This document shows, one piece after another, positions 16,441 through 26,037 of a DNA stretch of 64,000 nt; position 1 is the first letter of the stretch; each line of letters starts with the position of its first letter. The DNA is from Erythrobacter donghaensis (GTDB taxonomy: Bacteria; Pseudomonadota; Alphaproteobacteria; Sphingomonadales; Sphingomonadaceae): NCBI RefSeq assembly GCF_002155425.1, contig NZ_MUYG01000011.1:1-64000 (forward strand), given 5' to 3'. Below the pieces are notes generated by a model, which worked only from the letters and a program-made list of their open reading frames with translations, did no database searches and had not been told where the DNA came from. The position numbers and the translations under genes are program-made.

Positions 16441-16602
16441 CTCGCTCCCGCGAGCGTCATTTTCGCGTCATTGATTGCATTCGGGAAATTCCCTGCGGGC
16501 GTTGCTGCGATGCAACACCCGGCAACGGAACACGCGCAATTCCGACACTTTTCTGGCGTTCGCAGAGACTCCGATTAAGGAATCGCGCCGCAGGGGCAGG
16601 GC

Positions 16603-16620
16603 ATTTCATCAAACTGTCAC
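16603..16620 (+). promoter_or_regulatory. PHO-box-like site
   Basis: ATTTCATCAAACTGTCAC has the alphaproteobacterial PHO-box layout of two 7-mers separated by four bases; the second half (CTGTCAC) is perfect and the first (ATTTCAT) keeps five of seven bases. It lies 93 bp before the start codon of the large TonB receptor, suggesting PhoB control. Confidence 0.45.
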
Positions 16621-16713
16621 AGAACAGTCGCTTTGCCGCAAGCGTTCCGGCCTAGGTGAGGCCGCACCACGACATTCTGATCCACTCTCCAATGCTACCA
16701 GGGGCTCCGATCC

Positions 16714-19700
16714 ATGAAGCTTAAGTATCTCCTTGCCGCGAGCGTCGTCAGCCTTGCTGCGACCACCACTCTCGCCACGCCGGCCTTCGCTCAGGAAACC
16801 ACTTCGTCGGTTCGCGGCGACGTGGTCGACCAGAATGGCACCCCGATCGTGGGCGCGACCGTCACTGTGACGCACGTTCCCTCGGGCACCACCTCGACCC
16901 AGACCACCGACGCCAGCGGCGGCTTCAACGCGGCCGGCCTGCGTCTTGGCGGCCCCTTCACCGTCACCGTCGTCGCCGATGGCTATGAGAGCGCCGAGCA
17001 GGAAATCGGCTTCCTCAGCGCCGGTCAGGCCCAGCGTATCAGCGTCGCTCTGGCCGATGCCGGGCAGACCATCGTCGTCACCGGCGCGCGCACCCGTTCG
17101 TCGATCTCGCTGTCGACCGGTGCCGCCACCGTCCTGACCGCGCGCGACATTGCCGGCGTTTCGAACATCAACCGCGACATCCGCAACCTCGCCGCGCGCG
17201 ATCCGCTGGTGACGCTGGATTCGACCAACAACAACGCGATCAGCATCGCGGGACAGAACAACCGCTTCAACCGCTTCACCGTCGACGGTGTGGCCTTCGG
17301 TGACCCCTTCGGTCTCGAATCGGGCGGTCTCGTCTCGGCCCGCGGCCCCGTGCCGCTTGACGCGATCGGCGAATTCTCGGTCGAAATCGCGCCGGTGGAC
17401 ATCCAGCAGGGTTTCTTCCAGGGCGGTGCGATCAACACCCAGCTCAAGTCGGGTGGCAACACCTTCACCTTCCTCGGCGGCGCCTACTACCAGGACGATA
17501 GCCTGCGCGGCGACCAGGCCCGCAACCTGACCCGCACCGGTGCTTTCGAATCGCAGATCTACACCGCGCAGGTCACCGGCCCGATCATCAAGGACAAGCT
17601 GTTCTTCGCGGTCACCTATGAGCGCACCCGCGACACCGTTCCGGCCGACGTGCTGCCCTCGCAGCTCGGGATCACCGATGCCGACATCACCCAGATCAGC
17701 GACATCGCTCAGACCGTCTACGGCTTCGACACGCTAGGCGTGGCCGACAGCGTCGTCGAAAAGGACGACAAGCTGGTCACCAAGCTCGACTGGAACGTCG
17801 CCGACGGCCACCGCGTGAGCGCGACCTACATCTGGAACGACAGCGCACTGCTTGCCGGCCAGACTGGCGTGGGCGCGATCAACGCCGACAACCCGACCTA
17901 CAGCCTGCTGTCGAACAACTACACGCAGGGCGCGGTCAACCACTTCGGGATCGTGCAGTCGAACAACCAGTGGTCGGACAGCTTCTCGACCCAGCTGCGC
18001 GTGTCCTATGCCGACTACACCCGTCTGCAGGTGCCGATCGGCGGCAATCGCAGCTTCGGCCAGTTCCTTGTCTGCCTCGACCCGACCAACCCGACCACCG
18101 CGCCCGGCAATGCGCCGCGCGTCTGCTCGGAAGACCAGCAGCAGCTCCAGTTCGGCCCGGACGTCAGCCGTCAGGCCAACGAGCTCGAATCGCAATCGCT
18201 CGCGATCGAGTTCCAGGCGACCCTGAAGCTCAACAACCACAGCGTGAAGCTGATCGCCGAGCGTCGTCGTCAGGACGTGCGCAACCTGTTCGCCCAGCGC
18301 GTTTCGGGTGCGTGGCTGTTCGACAGCGTTGCCGACCTTCAGGCCCAGCGTGCCAACGAAGTCGACATCGCCGTGCCGCTGCTCGGCGGCATCGAAACCG
18401 TGACCGCCGATTTCCAGAACAACAGCTGGACCTTCGGGATCATGGACACGATCGACGTGACTGACACCCTGACCGTGGTTGCGGGCATGCGGTACGACCT
18501 GTTCGACACGCCGGACCGTCCGTTCAACAACGTCAACTTCCTCGAGCGTTTCGGCTTCCCCAACACCTCGACCCTCAACGGCCGCGATCTGTTCCAGCCG
18601 CGCTTCGGCGTGAACTGGCAGCCGACCGATCGTCTGACGGTTCGCGGTTCGGCGGGTCTGTTCGGCGGCGGCAGCCCGAACGTCTGGATTTCGAACAGCT
18701 ATTCGAACCCCGGTCCGACGCTCGGCCGTGTGCAGGTGCGCCGCGTTCCGGGTGCCACCCCGGCGCAGGACACCTTCACCATCTCGGGTCTGACCGGCCT
18801 GTCGGCCGCGCAGCAGAACGCCATCGGCGCCGCGACGCTGAACAACGTCACCGGCGGCACCGGCATTCCGCAGTCGCTGGTGGACGCGATCCGCACCACT
18901 GGCACCGCGGCATCGCCGACCAACGCGATCGACCCGAACTTCAACCCGCCTTCGCAGTGGCGTTTCTCGGGCTCGGTCGATTACGAAGCCAACCTCGGCC
19001 CGCTCGGCGATGGCTGGAACCTCGGCGTCGACGTGATCTATTCGCAGGTGAAGGATGCGCTGGAGTGGACCGATCTGCGTTCGGTCGACAGCGGCACCGA
19101 AACCCCGGATGGCCGTCCGCGCTATCAGATCCTGCCGGGCTTTAGCGGCACCAACACCGATCTCCTGCTGACCAACACCGGCTACGGTGAAAGCTGGAAC
19201 ATCGTTGGCCGCTTCGACAAGGTCTGGAATTCGGGCTTCTTCCTGAACGGCTCCTACACCTATCAGGATGTGACCGATCAGAACCCGGGCACCTCGTCGG
19301 TGGCGTTCTCGAACTACACCAACACCGCGGTGGGCTTCGATCCGAACTTCGCGGCGCAGGGGATCTCGAACTATCAGCGCGATCACCAGTTCCGTCTCGG
19401 AACCGGCTTCGACGGTGAACTGTTCGGTGACAACAACACCCGCGTCGAGCTGTTCTACAACGTGCGTTCGGGCCAGCGTTACAGCTACACCATGTTCGAT
19501 CCCACCAACGGCCGCTCGGCGGTGTTCGGTGTGACCGGCCGCGGCAGCCGCAACCTGCTCTACGTGCCGGACGTCAGCAGCCAGACCGCCGACGCCAACG
19601 TGATCTACGACACGACCGCGACCTTCGAAGCGGTGCAGGCGCTGGTGCAGGGCTCCGAGCTCAACGAATACCAGGGTCAGATCGCGCCGAAGAACATCGG

Positions 19701-20004
19701 CAAGACCCCCTGGGTGCACAAGCTCGACCTGTCGCTGCGTCAGGAAGTGCCGATCCCGTTTGGTGGCAAGATCGAACTGCTGGCGGACGTCGAAAACGTG
19801 CTGAACCTGATCGACAAGGATTGGGGCACCGTGCGTCAGGTCGGCTTCCCCTACACCGCGTCGGTGGTGAGCGTGGCCTGCGTCGCAAGCGCGACCGAGC
19901 CCTGCGCCCAGTATCGTTACTCGAGCTTCCGCGCTCCGAACGAAGCGACCAACATCAACGGTTCGCTGTGGGGCGTCCGCTTCGGGGTGCGCGTCAAGTT
20001 CTGA
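16714..20004 (+). CDS. Oar-like TonB-dependent receptor with carboxypeptidase-regulatory domain
   Basis: Outer-membrane active transporter of 1096 residues. A signal peptide ends at AFA-QE (27). A carboxypeptidase-regulatory-like beta domain follows (about 31-115; VRGDVVDQNGTPIVGATVTVTH), then a TonB-box-like QTIVVTGA, a plug domain (about 130-260; NRFTVDGVAFGDPFG, GGAINTQLKSGGN) and a large 22-strand-type barrel ending in RFGVRVKF with terminal Phe. This is the Oar/OmpA-related class found in sphingomonads and xanthomonads, whose ligands are mostly unknown. It is monocistronic: a 273-bp leader with a PHO-box-like site lies upstream and a strong terminator follows. Codon use is very biased, suggesting high expression. 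Confidence 0.9.
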   Translation: MKLKYLLAASVVSLAATTTLATPAFAQETTSSVRGDVVDQNGTPIVGATVTVTHVPSGTTSTQTTDASGGFNAAGLRLGGPFTVTVVADGYESAEQEIGFLSAGQAQRISVALADAGQTIVVTGARTRSSISLSTGAATVLTARDIAGVSNINRDIRNLAARDPLVTLDSTNNNAISIAGQNNRFNRFTVDGVAFGDPFGLESGGLVSARGPVPLDAIGEFSVEIAPVDIQQGFFQGGAINTQLKSGGNTFTFLGGAYYQDDSLRGDQARNLTRTGAFESQIYTAQVTGPIIKDKLFFAVTYERTRDTVPADVLPSQLGITDADITQISDIAQTVYGFDTLGVADSVVEKDDKLVTKLDWNVADGHRVSATYIWNDSALLAGQTGVGAINADNPTYSLLSNNYTQGAVNHFGIVQSNNQWSDSFSTQLRVSYADYTRLQVPIGGNRSFGQFLVCLDPTNPTTAPGNAPRVCSEDQQQLQFGPDVSRQANELESQSLAIEFQATLKLNNHSVKLIAERRRQDVRNLFAQRVSGAWLFDSVADLQAQRANEVDIAVPLLGGIETVTADFQNNSWTFGIMDTIDVTDTLTVVAGMRYDLFDTPDRPFNNVNFLERFGFPNTSTLNGRDLFQPRFGVNWQPTDRLTVRGSAGLFGGGSPNVWISNSYSNPGPTLGRVQVRRVPGATPAQDTFTISGLTGLSAAQQNAIGAATLNNVTGGTGIPQSLVDAIRTTGTAASPTNAIDPNFNPPSQWRFSGSVDYEANLGPLGDGWNLGVDVIYSQVKDALEWTDLRSVDSGTETPDGRPRYQILPGFSGTNTDLLLTNTGYGESWNIVGRFDKVWNSGFFLNGSYTYQDVTDQNPGTSSVAFSNYTNTAVGFDPNFAAQGISNYQRDHQFRLGTGFDGELFGDNNTRVELFYNVRSGQRYSYTMFDPTNGRSAVFGVTGRGSRNLLYVPDVSSQTADANVIYDTTATFEAVQALVQGSELNEYQGQIAPKNIGKTPWVHKLDLSLRQEVPIPFGGKIELLADVENVLNLIDKDWGTVRQVGFPYTASVVSVACVASATEPCAQYRYSSFRAPNEATNINGSLWGVRFGVRVKF

Positions 20005-20028
20005 TCGCGCTTCTTATCTGAGCAAACG

Positions 20029-20059
20029 AAAGGGCGGCCCGGCAACGGGTCGCCCTTTT
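20029..20059 (+). terminator. Rho-independent terminator of the TonB receptor
   Basis: AAAGGGCG (20029-20036) pairs with CGCCCTTT (20051-20058), giving an eight-base stem plus extra GC pairs in a compact loop, ending in a T-rich run. It starts 25 bp after the receptor stop. Confidence 0.75.
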
Positions 20060-20096
20060 GCTTTGCGATGAGGCGCGGTGACGGGCGCGCGGCCCG

Positions 20097-23093
20097 TCAG
20101 CCGATCGCGCGCTGACCTGCGGCCGTCGTTCCGCTGGCCTCGGCGAGGTCGAGCAGGCGCCGGGCCCCGCTCACGCAGGCTGATGCACTCGCGCCGCTGG
20201 TCAGCGCCCGTTCGAGCGCGGCCGCCGCCTCGCCCAGTTCCGGCTCTCCGAACAGCGCGGCGGTGCCGGCAAGCTTGTGGAGCAGCCGTGCCAGGTCGCT
20301 GGCGGGAGCAGGGGGCGGGGCTTCGCGCCCGGACGAGAGCAGCCAGCCAGCCTCCAGCGCGCCGCGGACCGCAGCCACGGCCTCATCGCGCCGCGCCTGC
20401 CAGCGTGCCACCAGGCGGGGCGAGCGGGCCAGTGCCGAGGCGCGCGCCGCCGGGTTCGGCCGGGCGCGGGAAGGCACGGGCCCGCCGGGGTGCTCGGCCT
20501 CGACAATCCGTGTCGGCAACCAGCGCTGCAGCGCGCGGGCGAGTTGCGCGAAGACCACCGGCTTGGCGAGATGCGCCTGCATCCCCGCCGCGCGCGCCGC
20601 GGCGACATCTTCCGGAAAGGCATTGGCGGTCAGCGCTACCACCGGCAGCAGCCCCGGCCCGATCCCCTCCGCCCGGATCGCGCGGGTGGCGGCCAGCCCG
20701 TCGCAATCGGGCATCTGCACATCCATCAGCACCAGATCATAGGGCCGCCCGCGCATGATGCTGTCGATCACCATCGCCAGCGCCTCGTTCCCGTCATGGG
20801 CCAGATCGACCTCCTGCCCGCAACGTTCGAGCATCTCGGTCACCAGCAGGCGGTTGATGTCGTGATCCTCGGCGAGCAGGATGCGGGCGGGGGCGAGTTC
20901 ACGGGGGGGCGCATCGGCAGAGGGCAGGCAATCCTCGGCGAAGTCGTCCACCACCGGCGGGGCGAGCGCGGCGGGCAGCACCAGCGTAAAGCGCGACCCT
21001 TCCCCCGGCGAGCTTTCGACCTCGATCCGCCCGCCCAGCAGTGCGGCCAGCTGGCGGCTGATCGACAGGCCGAGGCCCGTCCCGCCAAACCGCCGCGCGG
21101 TATCGGCCTCGCCCTGCGTGAAAGGTTGGAAGATCGTTTCCAGCTGCAAGGCGCTGATCCCGATCCCGCTATCGGCCACTGTAACCCGCACCTCGTGCCG
21201 CTCGACCCGGTAGGTCACGCGGATCTGCCCGACTTCGGTGAACTTCACCGCGTTGCCGATCAGATTGAGCAGGATCTGGCGCAGCCGCAGGCCATCGGTC
21301 AGCAGCCATGGCGGGTTCGCTGCGGAGTAGCGGCAGGCGGGATCGTTACCGCAATCGCCGGCCAGATCGATCCGCAAGCCCTTGCGCGCCGCCGCCGGAC
21401 GATGGAGCGCGGCGCATTCGGCGATGCTGGCATGGAGATCGACCGGCGCAAGGTCGATCGCGAACTGCCCGCTCTCGATCTTGCTCAGGTCGAGCACGTC
21501 GTTGAGCAGCGTCATCATCGACCGGCCCGACTGGACGATCAGCTCGGCAAAGCGGCGCTGATCATGGTCGAGCTCGCCCTGAAGAATCAGCTCGGCAAAG
21601 CCCAGCACCCCGTTCATGGGGGTGCGGATCTCGTGGCTCATATTGGCGAGGAATTCGGACTTGGCGTTGGCCGCGTTCTCGGCATGGCGGCGGGCGCGGG
21701 TGAGCAGCAGCTCCAGCTCGACCCGCTCGGTCACATCGCGCGCGGCGACCACCACGCCCTCGCGCTCGCGGCTGTCGGGATTGCGCATCACGGTGCAATC
21801 GGCCTCGAGGAAGACCGGCGATCCGTCCGCTGCATCGGCGAAACGGCGGTAGGTCACCCGCTCCCGCTCGCTCGTGCCGTCGACCAGCCGTCCCCAGGCC
21901 TGCATCATCCGCGCGTGCGAATCGGGATGAACCCGGCCGCCGATGTGGCGGCCGAGGAAGGTGGCCGGGGGCGTTCCCAGCACCTCCGCCACCGAGGGCG
22001 AGGCATAGGTGCAGATGCCCGTCAGATCGAAGCGCAGGATCGCATCGGAGATATTCTCCGCCAGCAGATCGACCTCACGCTTGCCCGCCGCCAGCTGCGC
22101 CATCATCCGGTCGCGCCCGGCGAGGATCGCGGCCACGGGAAGCCCGGTGAGGAAATTGGCGGCGACGAAAGCTTGCAACAGGTGCAGTTCGCTCATCCCC
22201 CCGACGTTCGCCCCGGCGATCGGGCCGTATCCGGCCACGGTCATCCCGCTCGCCACCACCGCCACGCCCAGCACATGCAGCGCACTGCCGAGGCTGCCGA
22301 GCCGGAAGGCATGCAGCAGCGTGATCGGCTGGATCAGGAAGATCAGCGGATAGTGGTTCTGCCCGAACACGATCAGCGCGCAGGCCATGCCGCCGCACAG
22401 CAGCGCCGCGCTTTCCGGCACCGGAACGCGCGCCGCGGGCAGGGCGCCGGTGAGGCGGTCGAACAGCAGCAGCGATACCGGCACCACCAGCAGCATGGCC
22501 ATGGAGTCGGTCAGAAACCACGTCATCGCCCCGCTGCGCAGCTGATCGAGGCTGTCGCCCATCAGCGGCATGGTCAGGGCTGCCGAGACCAGCGGGCCGA
22601 TCAGTCCTCCGGCCCAGACAAAGCGCGCCAGATCGTCGAGCCGGCTCATGTTCGGCTGCGCGCCGGGCCCGGTGCGGGTCAGCGCCAGCACAACCGCGAT
22701 CTCGACCATGTTGGCGAAGGAGAACAGCAACGCGGTTGCCTGCGGCTGTTGCACCACTTCGTTGGTGGCAATGCTGGCGGCAAAGCAGGCGAGCAGCAGC
22801 GGCACTTCATTGCTGAGCCTCAGCCGCAGCATCACCGCGACGACCACGGCATTGGACAGCCACACCGGGCTGACATTACCCCCGGCCTCGGCCAGCACGA
22901 GGCTGAGGCAGGCGATGCCGAGATAGGCGACCCCGCCGATCAGCGCGGCGATCAGGCAGGTTGCATCGATGCGGCCAAGCGCGATGCGCGACAATGCGCG
23001 AGTGGCGAAGGCGGCGATCCCGGGCTTCTGCGGCTGTGCCCGATGCGTGGCGGATGGGCTGGAATCACCCGCCATGTGCGACGCGGCACGCAC
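20097..23093 (-). CDS. MASE1 hybrid sensor histidine kinase with receiver and Hpt domains
   Basis: Membrane sensor of 998 residues. Order: MASE1 membrane sensor (about 40-330, eight helices), PAS (about 340-460; ENISDAILRFDLTGI), HisKA with phospho-acceptor His near 486 (MSHEIRTPMNGVLGFAELI), HATPase (N-box NLIGNAVKFTE, G-boxes DSGIGIS and GGTGLGLSI), receiver (about 738-860; acceptor Asp in LMDVQMPD near 789, Lys in LAKPV) and a C-terminal Hpt-like helix bundle with His near 939 in LLHKLAGTAALFG. It can therefore run a full internal phosphorelay. The output partner is not in the window. Divergent from tonB. Met7 is an alternative start. Confidence 0.9.
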   Translation of the reverse strand: MRAASHMAGDSSPSATHRAQPQKPGIAAFATRALSRIALGRIDATCLIAALIGGVAYLGIACLSLVLAEAGGNVSPVWLSNAVVVAVMLRLRLSNEVPLLLACFAASIATNEVVQQPQATALLFSFANMVEIAVVLALTRTGPGAQPNMSRLDDLARFVWAGGLIGPLVSAALTMPLMGDSLDQLRSGAMTWFLTDSMAMLLVVPVSLLLFDRLTGALPAARVPVPESAALLCGGMACALIVFGQNHYPLIFLIQPITLLHAFRLGSLGSALHVLGVAVVASGMTVAGYGPIAGANVGGMSELHLLQAFVAANFLTGLPVAAILAGRDRMMAQLAAGKREVDLLAENISDAILRFDLTGICTYASPSVAEVLGTPPATFLGRHIGGRVHPDSHARMMQAWGRLVDGTSERERVTYRRFADAADGSPVFLEADCTVMRNPDSREREGVVVAARDVTERVELELLLTRARRHAENAANAKSEFLANMSHEIRTPMNGVLGFAELILQGELDHDQRRFAELIVQSGRSMMTLLNDVLDLSKIESGQFAIDLAPVDLHASIAECAALHRPAAARKGLRIDLAGDCGNDPACRYSAANPPWLLTDGLRLRQILLNLIGNAVKFTEVGQIRVTYRVERHEVRVTVADSGIGISALQLETIFQPFTQGEADTARRFGGTGLGLSISRQLAALLGGRIEVESSPGEGSRFTLVLPAALAPPVVDDFAEDCLPSADAPPRELAPARILLAEDHDINRLLVTEMLERCGQEVDLAHDGNEALAMVIDSIMRGRPYDLVLMDVQMPDCDGLAATRAIRAEGIGPGLLPVVALTANAFPEDVAAARAAGMQAHLAKPVVFAQLARALQRWLPTRIVEAEHPGGPVPSRARPNPAARASALARSPRLVARWQARRDEAVAAVRGALEAGWLLSSGREAPPPAPASDLARLLHKLAGTAALFGEPELGEAAAALERALTSGASASACVSGARRLLDLAEASGTTAAGQRAIG

Positions 23094-23320
23094 GCCGACG
23101 ACCGGCCCCGCGTCACGCGCGATCGCCCCGCAGCCGCCTTCCCCCGCAGGGGCGCAGCCTCCGTTGGCATCGTGCAGATCATCGCCGCCGTGCCGTTCAT
23201 GATCCAGTGCGCGCTCGATCGCTGCGCTCCATCGCCAATTGCCAAGTCCTTGCTATAGTGTTTGCGCGCGGAGAGCGGTGGGAACCGCATCCATATCGGA
23301 GGGATCGGGGAGCATCGGCC

Positions 23321-24052
23321 ATGGACACATTGCAGGAGGGGCGCTTCGAAAAGCGCGAGCGGCAGGTGCGCTGGCCTCTGATGGCGGGCATCGTGCTGCT
23401 CCATCTGGCCGCGCTCTATGGCCTGACCAAGGCCTTCGCGCCCGATTTCACCGCGAGTGTCGAGCGTGAAGTGATCGCCGCCTTCAGCATCGATACGCCG
23501 CCGCCCCCGGCTCCGCCGCCGCCCGAGAACCAGTCCGAACCGGACGAGGGCGCGCAGGGTGATGCCGGGCGCAAAGCGGTGGCGAGCGCGGTCACCAGCC
23601 CGCCGCCCAAGCTGCCGATCAGGCAGGACCGCCCCCTGCCGCGCGCGTCCTCGACCGGCAACGCCAGCCAGTCGGGCGCGGCGGCGGCGGGTGATGGCAC
23701 CGGGGCGGCGGGCACCGGGCTTGGCACCGGGAGCGGCAACCGCGGCAGCGGCGGCGGGGGCATCCCCGTGACCAAGCCGGTGCATATCTCCGGCCGGATC
23801 GACAATGCCCGCGATTTTCCCGTGCCCCCCGGCGGGCGCGACGCGCGGCGCGGGACGCAGGTAGTGGTGCGTGTGACCGTCGGCACCGATGGCCGCGCGC
23901 GCGGCTGCAGCATCTATCGCCCCAGTCCTGATCCCGAGGCGGATCGCATCACCTGCCAGCTGGTCGAGACCCGCCTCGGCTTTCGCCCGGCGACCGATGC
24001 CAACGGAAACCCCGTCGCCGCGCCGTTCTATTGGCGCCAGCAGTGGTTCTGA
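23321..24052 (+). CDS. tonB: TonB family energy-transducing protein
   Basis: Periplasm-spanning coupler of the proton-motive force to outer-membrane receptors. One N-terminal membrane anchor (about 18-40; WPLMAGIVLLHLAALYGLTKAFA), a Pro-rich stretch (TPPPPAPPPPENQ), a Gly/Ala-rich linker and a C-terminal TonB domain (about 155-243; RIDNARDFPVPPGGRD, GTQVVVRVTVGTDGRARGCSIYRPS) are seen. The C-terminal motif has two Cys that could pair. ATG 23321 follows a GGAGGGATCGGGG purine region. No exbB or exbD is in the window. It likely serves receptors such as those at 16714 and 48348, but that is not shown by the sequence. Confidence 0.83.
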   Translation: MDTLQEGRFEKRERQVRWPLMAGIVLLHLAALYGLTKAFAPDFTASVEREVIAAFSIDTPPPPAPPPPENQSEPDEGAQGDAGRKAVASAVTSPPPKLPIRQDRPLPRASSTGNASQSGAAAAGDGTGAAGTGLGTGSGNRGSGGGGIPVTKPVHISGRIDNARDFPVPPGGRDARRGTQVVVRVTVGTDGRARGCSIYRPSPDPEADRITCQLVETRLGFRPATDANGNPVAAPFYWRQQWF

Positions 24053-24139
24053 TGCGACCGGCGGCGGAATAATCGCCAGATCAGACTCGTTTCCGGGGGA
24101 CGACTTGCTATAGGCTCGCCCAGCAAAGGGGGACTTCGA

Positions 24140-25183
24140 GTGAGCGTGATCCATCCGGTGATACTGTGCGGAGGCAGCGGCACGCGGCTGTGGCCCGTCA
24201 GCCGCAAGGCGGTGCCCAAGCCGTTTCTGCCGCTGGTGAGCGAGGAGACCCTGTTCGAACAGGCGGTCCGCCGGGTGGCAGGGGATGATCGCTTCGCCGC
24301 GCCGCTGGTGGTGGCGGGCGGTGCCCATGCCGATCTCATCGCCGCGCAGCTTGGCGATGCCCCCGGCGCGCGGCTGGTGATCGAGCCGGCAGCAAAGAAC
24401 ACCGCGCCCGCGATTGCGCTCGCCGCCGCGCTGCTGCCGGAAGACGCGGTGATGCTGGTCTGCCCGAGCGATCACCATATCGCCGACGCATCCGCCTTCC
24501 GCGCTGCCGCGCTCGCCGCTGCGGCCCTCGCGCGCGAGGATTATCTCGTCAGCTTCGGCATCGCGGCGGATCGCCCCGAGACCGGCTATGGCTATCTCAG
24601 GCGCGGCGCGCCGCTCGCCGGGGGCTATGCGATCCGCGAATTCGTCGAAAAGCCCGATCGCGCCCGCGCCGAGGCCTATCTCGCCAGCGGGGAATATAGC
24701 TGGAATGGCGGGATCTTTGCCTTCCGCGCCGGGCACCTGTTGGCGGAGTTGGCCGCTCATCGCCCGGACATGGCGCGGCTGGTGCGCGAGGCGGCGGCGG
24801 GCGGCGTGGCCGAGGGCGCGCGCTTCCACCCGGCGGCCGAACCCTTCGCCGCGATCGCGGGGGATTCGATCGACTATGCGGTAATGGAAAACACCGCCCG
24901 CGCCGCAATGGTGCCTGCCGACATGGGCTGGTCGGACATCGGCAACTGGGCTGCGCTCGCCGATGCGCTGGCGGACGGGGCCGACACGGATGGCAATGTC
25001 GTGCGCGGCGGCGTGGCCGACTTCGCGCAATGCCGGAACGTCTTCGCCATGACCGACGGCCCGCGCATCTCGGCGGTCGGGCTCGAGGATGTGTGCATCA
25101 TCGTCTCCGGCGGCGAGGTGCTGGTGACCACCCGCGACGGCGCGCAGGCCGTGGGCAAGCTACCCGGAGCGGCGGGCCAGTGA
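24140..25183 (+). CDS. manC: Mannose-1-phosphate guanylyltransferase
   Basis: Makes GDP-mannose from mannose-1-phosphate and GTP for exopolysaccharide, LPS or other glycans. The nucleotidyl-transferase core shows CGGSGTRLWPVSRKAVPKPF, PAAKNTAPA, VCPSDHHI, FVEKPD, SWNGGIFAFRAG, IDYAVMENT and WSDIGNW. At 347 residues it is the short form without the C-terminal isomerase domain, which is instead encoded by the next gene. The start is GTG 24140 with AAAGGGGGA upstream. Its stop overlaps the manA start by four bases (GTGA). Confidence 0.9.
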   Translation: MSVIHPVILCGGSGTRLWPVSRKAVPKPFLPLVSEETLFEQAVRRVAGDDRFAAPLVVAGGAHADLIAAQLGDAPGARLVIEPAAKNTAPAIALAAALLPEDAVMLVCPSDHHIADASAFRAAALAAAALAREDYLVSFGIAADRPETGYGYLRRGAPLAGGYAIREFVEKPDRARAEAYLASGEYSWNGGIFAFRAGHLLAELAAHRPDMARLVREAAAGGVAEGARFHPAAEPFAAIAGDSIDYAVMENTARAAMVPADMGWSDIGNWAALADALADGADTDGNVVRGGVADFAQCRNVFAMTDGPRISAVGLEDVCIIVSGGEVLVTTRDGAQAVGKLPGAAGQ

Positions 25184-25983
25184 GCAGCGCGCGCCGACTG
25201 CCCACCCGGATGGTCGACAAGGTCTGGGGTCGCGACGTGCTGCCCGCACCCTTCGTCGCGCCTGCGGGTGAGCGGATCGGCGAGATCTGGTTCGAACCCC
25301 CGCCCGAAGTGCCGCAGGTGCTGGTCAAGTATCTGTTTACAAGCGAGAAATTGTCGGTGCAGGTGCACCCTTCCGATGCCACCGCGATGGCCGGGGAGGC
25401 GGGCAAGGAGGAATGCTGGCTGGTGCTCGACGCGGACGCCGACGCGCAGCTCGCCATCGGGTTCGAGCGTGAGGTGACCGCTGAAGAGATCGCAGCGGCG
25501 GCGCAGGATGGCTCCATCGAAGGGCTGCTCACCTGGCACCCGGCGCGGCCCGGCGACCTGTTCTACCTGCCCGCAGGCACGGTCCACGCGATCGGCCCCG
25601 GCCTGTCGCTGGTCGAGGTGCAGCAGACCAGCGACACCACCTTCCGCCTCTACGACTATGGCCGCCCGCGCGAACTCCATCTGGAACGGGCCTTGGCTGT
25701 GGCCGCAGGCGTGCCTTACGCAGCGCAGCATCGTCGCAGCATCGCCGATGGCCCGGTGCTGGTCGATGGCCCGCATTTCCGGCTCGACCGGATCGAGGGC
25801 ACCCCCGATGCCGCCACCCATGATGCCTATCGCGGCGTGCTGCTGGTGTTGCCGCTGGCGGGGGAGGTGAGCGCGCGCGACGGATCGGCGCGGGCGGGTG
25901 CGGGGGAATGTCTGGTGGCCGACGGGCTCGACAGCCTCGATTTCAGCGCCGCCCAAGTGACCTTGCTGACCCGCGCGGCCTGA
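25180..25983 (+). CDS. manA: Class I mannose-6-phosphate isomerase
   Basis: Zinc-dependent enzyme converting fructose-6-phosphate and mannose-6-phosphate, feeding manC. Zinc ligands are visible in SVQVHPSD (Gln and His), the acidic KEECWLVLD segment, and GTVHAIGPG. At 267 residues it is a short bacterial form lacking the helical insert of enteric ManA. The start is GTG 25180, overlapping the manC stop in GTGA, so translation is coupled. Phosphomannomutase (manB) is not adjacent. Confidence 0.87.
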   Translation: MSSARRLPTRMVDKVWGRDVLPAPFVAPAGERIGEIWFEPPPEVPQVLVKYLFTSEKLSVQVHPSDATAMAGEAGKEECWLVLDADADAQLAIGFEREVTAEEIAAAAQDGSIEGLLTWHPARPGDLFYLPAGTVHAIGPGLSLVEVQQTSDTTFRLYDYGRPRELHLERALAVAAGVPYAAQHRRSIADGPVLVDGPHFRLDRIEGTPDAATHDAYRGVLLVLPLAGEVSARDGSARAGAGECLVADGLDSLDFSAAQVTLLTRAA

Positions 25984-25994
25984 CTTTGACGCAA

Positions 25995-26010
25995 TGTTTC
26001 ACGTGAAACA
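25995..26010. promoter_or_regulatory. parS site 1 (ParB/Spo0J binding)
   Basis: TGTTTCACGTGAAACA is a perfect 16-bp palindrome identical to the canonical bacterial parS. It lies in the convergent gap between manA and bphP. A second identical site is at 52551-52566. ParB loading at such sites drives chromosome segregation and usually marks the origin region. Confidence 0.9.
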
Positions 26011-26037
26011 TTTGCAGAACATCGTAGCCCGTCAGGC

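Noticed and set aside
20277..23258. A 993-codon plus-strand frame antisense to the MASE1 kinase
   Set aside because: The kinase strand has unmistakable domains; the antisense translation is His/Arg/Gln-rich without any recognisable pattern.
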